The position numbers were made by a program, and so were the translations under genes. The notes under the pieces were generated by a model. That model did no database searches. It saw only the letters and a program-made list of their open reading frames with translations, and was not told the origin of the DNA. Shown here in pieces: positions 23,744 to 26,529 of a stretch of DNA of 26,529 nucleotides; the stretch's first letter is position 1; each line of letters begins with the position of its first letter. The DNA is from an uncultured Chitinophagales bacterium (GTDB lineage: Bacteria > Bacteroidota > Bacteroidia > Chitinophagales > Chitinophagaceae): NCBI GenBank assembly GCA_946886475.1, contig CAMPIQ010000035.1:1-26529 (forward strand). The letters are read 5' to 3'.

Positions 23744-25606
23744 ATGTTTCAGGAATATGACATTATAGTAGTAGGGGCGGGGCATGCAGGATGTGAAGCA
23801 GCCGCTGCAGCAGCAAATATGGGCTCAAGCGTACTGCTCATTACCATGAATATGCAGACGATCGCACAAATGAGTTGTAATCCTGCCATGGGTGGTATAG
23901 CTAAAGGGCAAATTGTAAGGGAGATAGATGCACTCGGTGGTTATTCAGGCATCGTTTCTGATTATTCTACCATTCAATTCAGGATGCTGAACCGTTCAAA
24001 AGGTCCGGCCATGTGGAGCCCCCGAACCCAGAACGATAGAATGCTTTTTGCCCTGAAATGGAGGGAAATGCTGGAGCAAACGGATAACGTTTCCTTTTAT
24101 CAGGACATGGTCAGGCAATTAATTGTAGAAAACGGCCAGGTAAAAGGTGTAGTAACAGGTCTGGGTCATGAGATCAGAGCAAAAGCCGTTGTATTGACCA
24201 ATGGAACTTTTTTAAATGGGGTCATTCACATAGGTGAGAAAAGGTTAGGGGGCGGCAGGGTAGCAGAACGTGCTGCAGAAGGACTGACCGAACAATTAGT
24301 GAGCCTTGGATTTCAAAGCGACCGATTAAAAACCGGAACACCGCCCAGGGTGGATGGAAGGTCTTTGGACTATTCAAAAATGGAGGAACAAAAAGGCGAT
24401 AATGTTATTGAAGGCTTTTCTTATTTGAATATCCCCCGAATTAAAGAACAAAAGAGCTGCTGGATCACTTATACCAGTTCAGAAGTGCATGAAATATTAA
24501 AAACCGGTTTTGACAGAAGTCCCATGTATACAGGAAGAATAGAAGGAACCGGTCCACGTTATTGCCCGAGCATCGAAGACAAGATCAACCGTTTTGCAGA
24601 AAGAGACAGGCATCAACTATTTGTAGAGCCCGAAGGCTGGAATACCGTTGAAGTCTATGTAAATGGATTTTCGACTTCCTTGCCCGAAGAGGTGCAATAC
24701 CAGGCCCTGCGAAAGGTGCCGGGATTTGAAAATGTAAAATTCTTCAGACCGGGATACGCTATTGAGTATGATTTCTTTCCGCCCACTCAGTTAAACTACA
24801 GCCTTGAGACAAGAGCGATCAGGAATTTGTTTTTTGCCGGGCAGATCAATGGAACCACGGGCTATGAAGAAGCAGCCTGCCAGGGATTGATGGCAGGAAT
24901 CAATGCACATCTTAAAATTAAAAATGAACAACCCCTGATCCTGAAAAGAAGTGAAGCCTACATTGGTGTTTTAATTGATGATCTGATCAGCAAAGGCACG
25001 CAGGAACCTTATCGCATGTTTACTTCCAGGGCTGAGTTCAGAACTTTATTGAGACAGGATAATGCAGATCTGCGGTTAACTGAATTAAGTTACAGGCTTG
25101 GACTTGCCAGCCAGGAAAGAATGGACAGGGTACTGGAAAAAAGAAAAGAAGTACAAGAGATCAGGCTTGGGTTGAGTAACCTCCAGATAGACCCGGTTGA
25201 AGCCAACCCCTATTTTTTATCCATAGGCAGCGCACAGATCAGTGAAAAACAAAAAGCAGAAAAGATCCTTATGCGGCCAGGTATTTCACTGAAAGATCTC
25301 TCTTCACATATGCCCTCCATTTATCAATTGCTTAAAGGGTATAAAGATGATTCGATAGAACAGGCAGAAGTTCAAATGAAATACCAGGTTTATATTGATA
25401 AAGAAAAAGAATTAGTAGCCAGAATGAAACAACTCGAAGACCTGGAAATTCCAGATCTATTTGATTATCAACGCATTGTGTCGCTTGGGGTTGAAGCCAG
25501 GGAAAAATTGAACAAGCATCGTCCTAAAACGCTTGGACAGGCCAGCCGTATCTCAGGAATCAACCCTAGTGATGTACAGATCCTGATGGTATTCATGGGC
25601 AGATAA
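23744..25606 (+). CDS. mnmG: tRNA uridine-5-carboxymethylaminomethyl modification enzyme MnmG
   Basis: MnmG (GidA) works with MnmE to add the carboxymethylaminomethyl group to U34 of certain tRNAs, using FAD and methylene-tetrahydrofolate. The 620 residues are standard length. The N-terminal Rossmann motif is VVGAGHAGCEAA (9-20), followed by the family blocks MSCNPAMGGIAKGQIVREIDALGG, MLNRSKGPAMWSPRTQ, LTNGTFLNGVIHIG, RLKTGTPPRVDG and the C-terminal GINPSDVQILMVF. All are intact. In many bacteria gidA lies near the replication origin; the two parS-like sites directly upstream fit that picture. It modifies the same wobble position that MnmH selenates. Confidence 0.98.
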   Translation: MFQEYDIIVVGAGHAGCEAAAAAANMGSSVLLITMNMQTIAQMSCNPAMGGIAKGQIVREIDALGGYSGIVSDYSTIQFRMLNRSKGPAMWSPRTQNDRMLFALKWREMLEQTDNVSFYQDMVRQLIVENGQVKGVVTGLGHEIRAKAVVLTNGTFLNGVIHIGEKRLGGGRVAERAAEGLTEQLVSLGFQSDRLKTGTPPRVDGRSLDYSKMEEQKGDNVIEGFSYLNIPRIKEQKSCWITYTSSEVHEILKTGFDRSPMYTGRIEGTGPRYCPSIEDKINRFAERDRHQLFVEPEGWNTVEVYVNGFSTSLPEEVQYQALRKVPGFENVKFFRPGYAIEYDFFPPTQLNYSLETRAIRNLFFAGQINGTTGYEEAACQGLMAGINAHLKIKNEQPLILKRSEAYIGVLIDDLISKGTQEPYRMFTSRAEFRTLLRQDNADLRLTELSYRLGLASQERMDRVLEKRKEVQEIRLGLSNLQIDPVEANPYFLSIGSAQISEKQKAEKILMRPGISLKDLSSHMPSIYQLLKGYKDDSIEQAEVQMKYQVYIDKEKELVARMKQLEDLEIPDLFDYQRIVSLGVEAREKLNKHRPKTLGQASRISGINPSDVQILMVFMGR

Positions 25607-25633
25607 AGAAGTCTTCCTTTAAATAAGCTGTGT

Positions 25634-26529
25634 CTATTGTTTAATCATAGTAACCTGACCGGGTTGGTGCTGCAATTTAATCCTGTACTGGCCGGAGGCT
25701 AAATTACCAGGCAGGTCAATTACCGTTCTGTTAGAACCAATTACTGTTTTCAACTGCTTACGATAAACAACCTGGCCATTAAGGTTTATAATCTCCAACA
25801 AGCGGGTTTCTTCTTTTTTGGAAGTATACGCAACGGTTATATGATCTGAAATGATGGTAGGGAAAGCGCTGAATCCGCTATTACGTGGAGTACCAAGAAT
25901 AATAGTCTTGCTGTACGCGAAACTACCATCCAGGTTTACCATTTTAAGACGGTAATATTTTTTGGTTTCATTTCGTGAATAGTCCGTATAGGTATATGAA
26001 GTAGCGGCACCTTTACCCTGAATCGTTCCAATTTCTTCAAATTCTTTTCCATCCATGCTCTTCTCAATGCTATAGTAATCGAACTCAGTTTCCTCTGTAG
26101 TATTCCAGAAAAGTTTAGAAGCGCCGTTCTGGTCGGCCAGGCCATCAAATGAAGTTAAAGTAACGGGAAGGGGAACACTTTTTTGAAAACTTATATTTCC
26201 GATGGCAATATTCTGAACGGTTGGATCAGCCAGGGCACCCGCAGAATTGGTATAACGAATCCGGAATGAGGTAATATAAAAGCCCTCAAATTTACAAATT
26301 ATGGTTCCCTTTTGATCAGTGGCATCTGATGCCGTATTACCCGACATGCCATAGGCAGAATTTACATATGCCGTATTGCCGGAAATAAACATAAAGTTGG
26401 GATCCGTAGCTGCATCATATTTTGTAATGGTAGCCCCTCCACTCAACATGCCTATATAACCCGTGACCGTTATTTTATCATAATAATTATCGAGCGTATT
26501 GTGAAGCCTGTCAATGTCAGCTAAATTGA
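25634..26529 (-). CDS. T9SS type A sorting domain protein, N-terminus beyond window
   Basis: The frame stays open upstream of the Met at 26449 through to the window edge (reading NLADIDRLHNTLDNYYDKITVTGYIG before it in two blocks NLADIDRLHNTLDN and YYDKITVTGYIG), so the true start is outside. About 298 residues are visible. The first 130 are an unrecognised beta-rich region. Next is a fibronectin-III-like module (LPVTLTSFDGLADQNGAS, LFWNTTEETEFDYYSIEKS, YYRLKMVNLDGSFAYSK), then a C-terminal Por-secretion tail (FPTIISDHITVAYTS to LASGQYRIKLQ, ending MIKQ). The tail sends cargo through the type IX system to the surface. It converges on mnmG with a 27-nt gap. The catalytic or binding part, if any, lies beyond the edge. 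Confidence 0.85.
   Translation of the reverse strand, partial: NLADIDRLHNTLDNYYDKITVTGYIGMLSGGATITKYDAATDPNFMFISGNTAYVNSAYGMSGNTASDATDQKGTIICKFEGFYITSFRIRYTNSAGALADPTVQNIAIGNISFQKSVPLPVTLTSFDGLADQNGASKLFWNTTEETEFDYYSIEKSMDGKEFEEIGTIQGKGAATSYTYTDYSRNETKKYYRLKMVNLDGSFAYSKTIILGTPRNSGFSAFPTIISDHITVAYTSKKEETRLLEIINLNGQVVYRKQLKTVIGSNRTVIDLPGNLASGQYRIKLQHQPGQVTMIKQ

Noticed and set aside
25607..25633. Possible terminator GAAGTCTTC between mnmG and the T9SS gene
   Set aside because: The stem is only about four base pairs with no loop and no T tract.
1..26529. Search by eye for CRISPR arrays, tRNA or rRNA genes, insertion sequences and prophage genes
   Set aside because: No evenly spaced repeats, cloverleaf-like segments, transposase or phage protein motifs were recognised.

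Overview
The window looks like chromosome from a member of the Bacteroidetes (Bacteroidota), most likely a Chitinophagaceae-type relative. The evidence is a type IX secretion C-terminal sorting domain, an IPExxxVDY-family protein, an M28/PDZ peptidase of Bacteroidetes type, a PadR-PspC pair, a Rho with a long charged insertion, and repeated matches to the Bacteroidetes -7 promoter box TAnnTTTG with few clear Shine-Dalgarno sequences. I see no insertion sequence, prophage, CRISPR array, tRNA or rRNA. It reads as compact housekeeping chromosome.

Layout. 1-2526 (minus): padR followed by a large PspC membrane protein that runs off the left edge, with a strong inverted-repeat operator upstream of padR. 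2844-6688: a DUF3089 lipoprotein hydrolase, a lone ExbD, a tandem universal stress protein and asparaginyl-tRNA synthetase. 7041-8760: rho followed by an intrinsic terminator. 8930-9578: a small charged lipoprotein with its own strong terminator. 9610-13111 (plus): a selenium cluster, mnmH (tRNA 2-selenouridine synthase), an unknown secreted protein, selD and an unknown small membrane protein, coupled pairwise by ATGA overlaps. 13108-16523 (minus): M28/PDZ peptidase, IPExxxVDY protein, pterin dehydratase and CtlX-type citrulline hydrolase. 16676-18793: feoB. 18778-20966 (minus): a secreted M20 amidohydrolase overlapping a class-A-beta-lactamase-like protein. 21109-22368: ChrA-type transporter. 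22319-23174 (minus): feoA and nadD. 23227-25606 (plus): ybeY and mnmG. 25634 to the right edge (minus): a partial T9SS cargo protein.

Functional threads. SelD makes selenophosphate, which MnmH uses on tRNA wobble uridines; MnmG acts at the same wobble position, and YbeY and AsnRS are also RNA/translation functions. FeoB and FeoA are present but about 4 kb apart in different transcription units. Several exported proteins (M28, M20, beta-lactamase-like, DUF3089, T9SS cargo) fit a peptide- and polymer-degrading lifestyle.

Most interesting points. (1) Two close matches to the ParB-binding parS sequence, 32 bp apart, lie directly upstream of mnmG. (2) At least five genes have a TAnnTTTG box only 4-10 nt before the start codon, implying leaderless or nearly leaderless mRNAs. 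(3) The padR promoter carries a perfect 10-bp inverted repeat plus a degenerate second copy 34 bp away. (4) Two unknown exported or membrane proteins are translationally coupled to selenium genes. (5) Five convergent gene pairs overlap at their 3' ends, two of them by a shared TTAA double stop.
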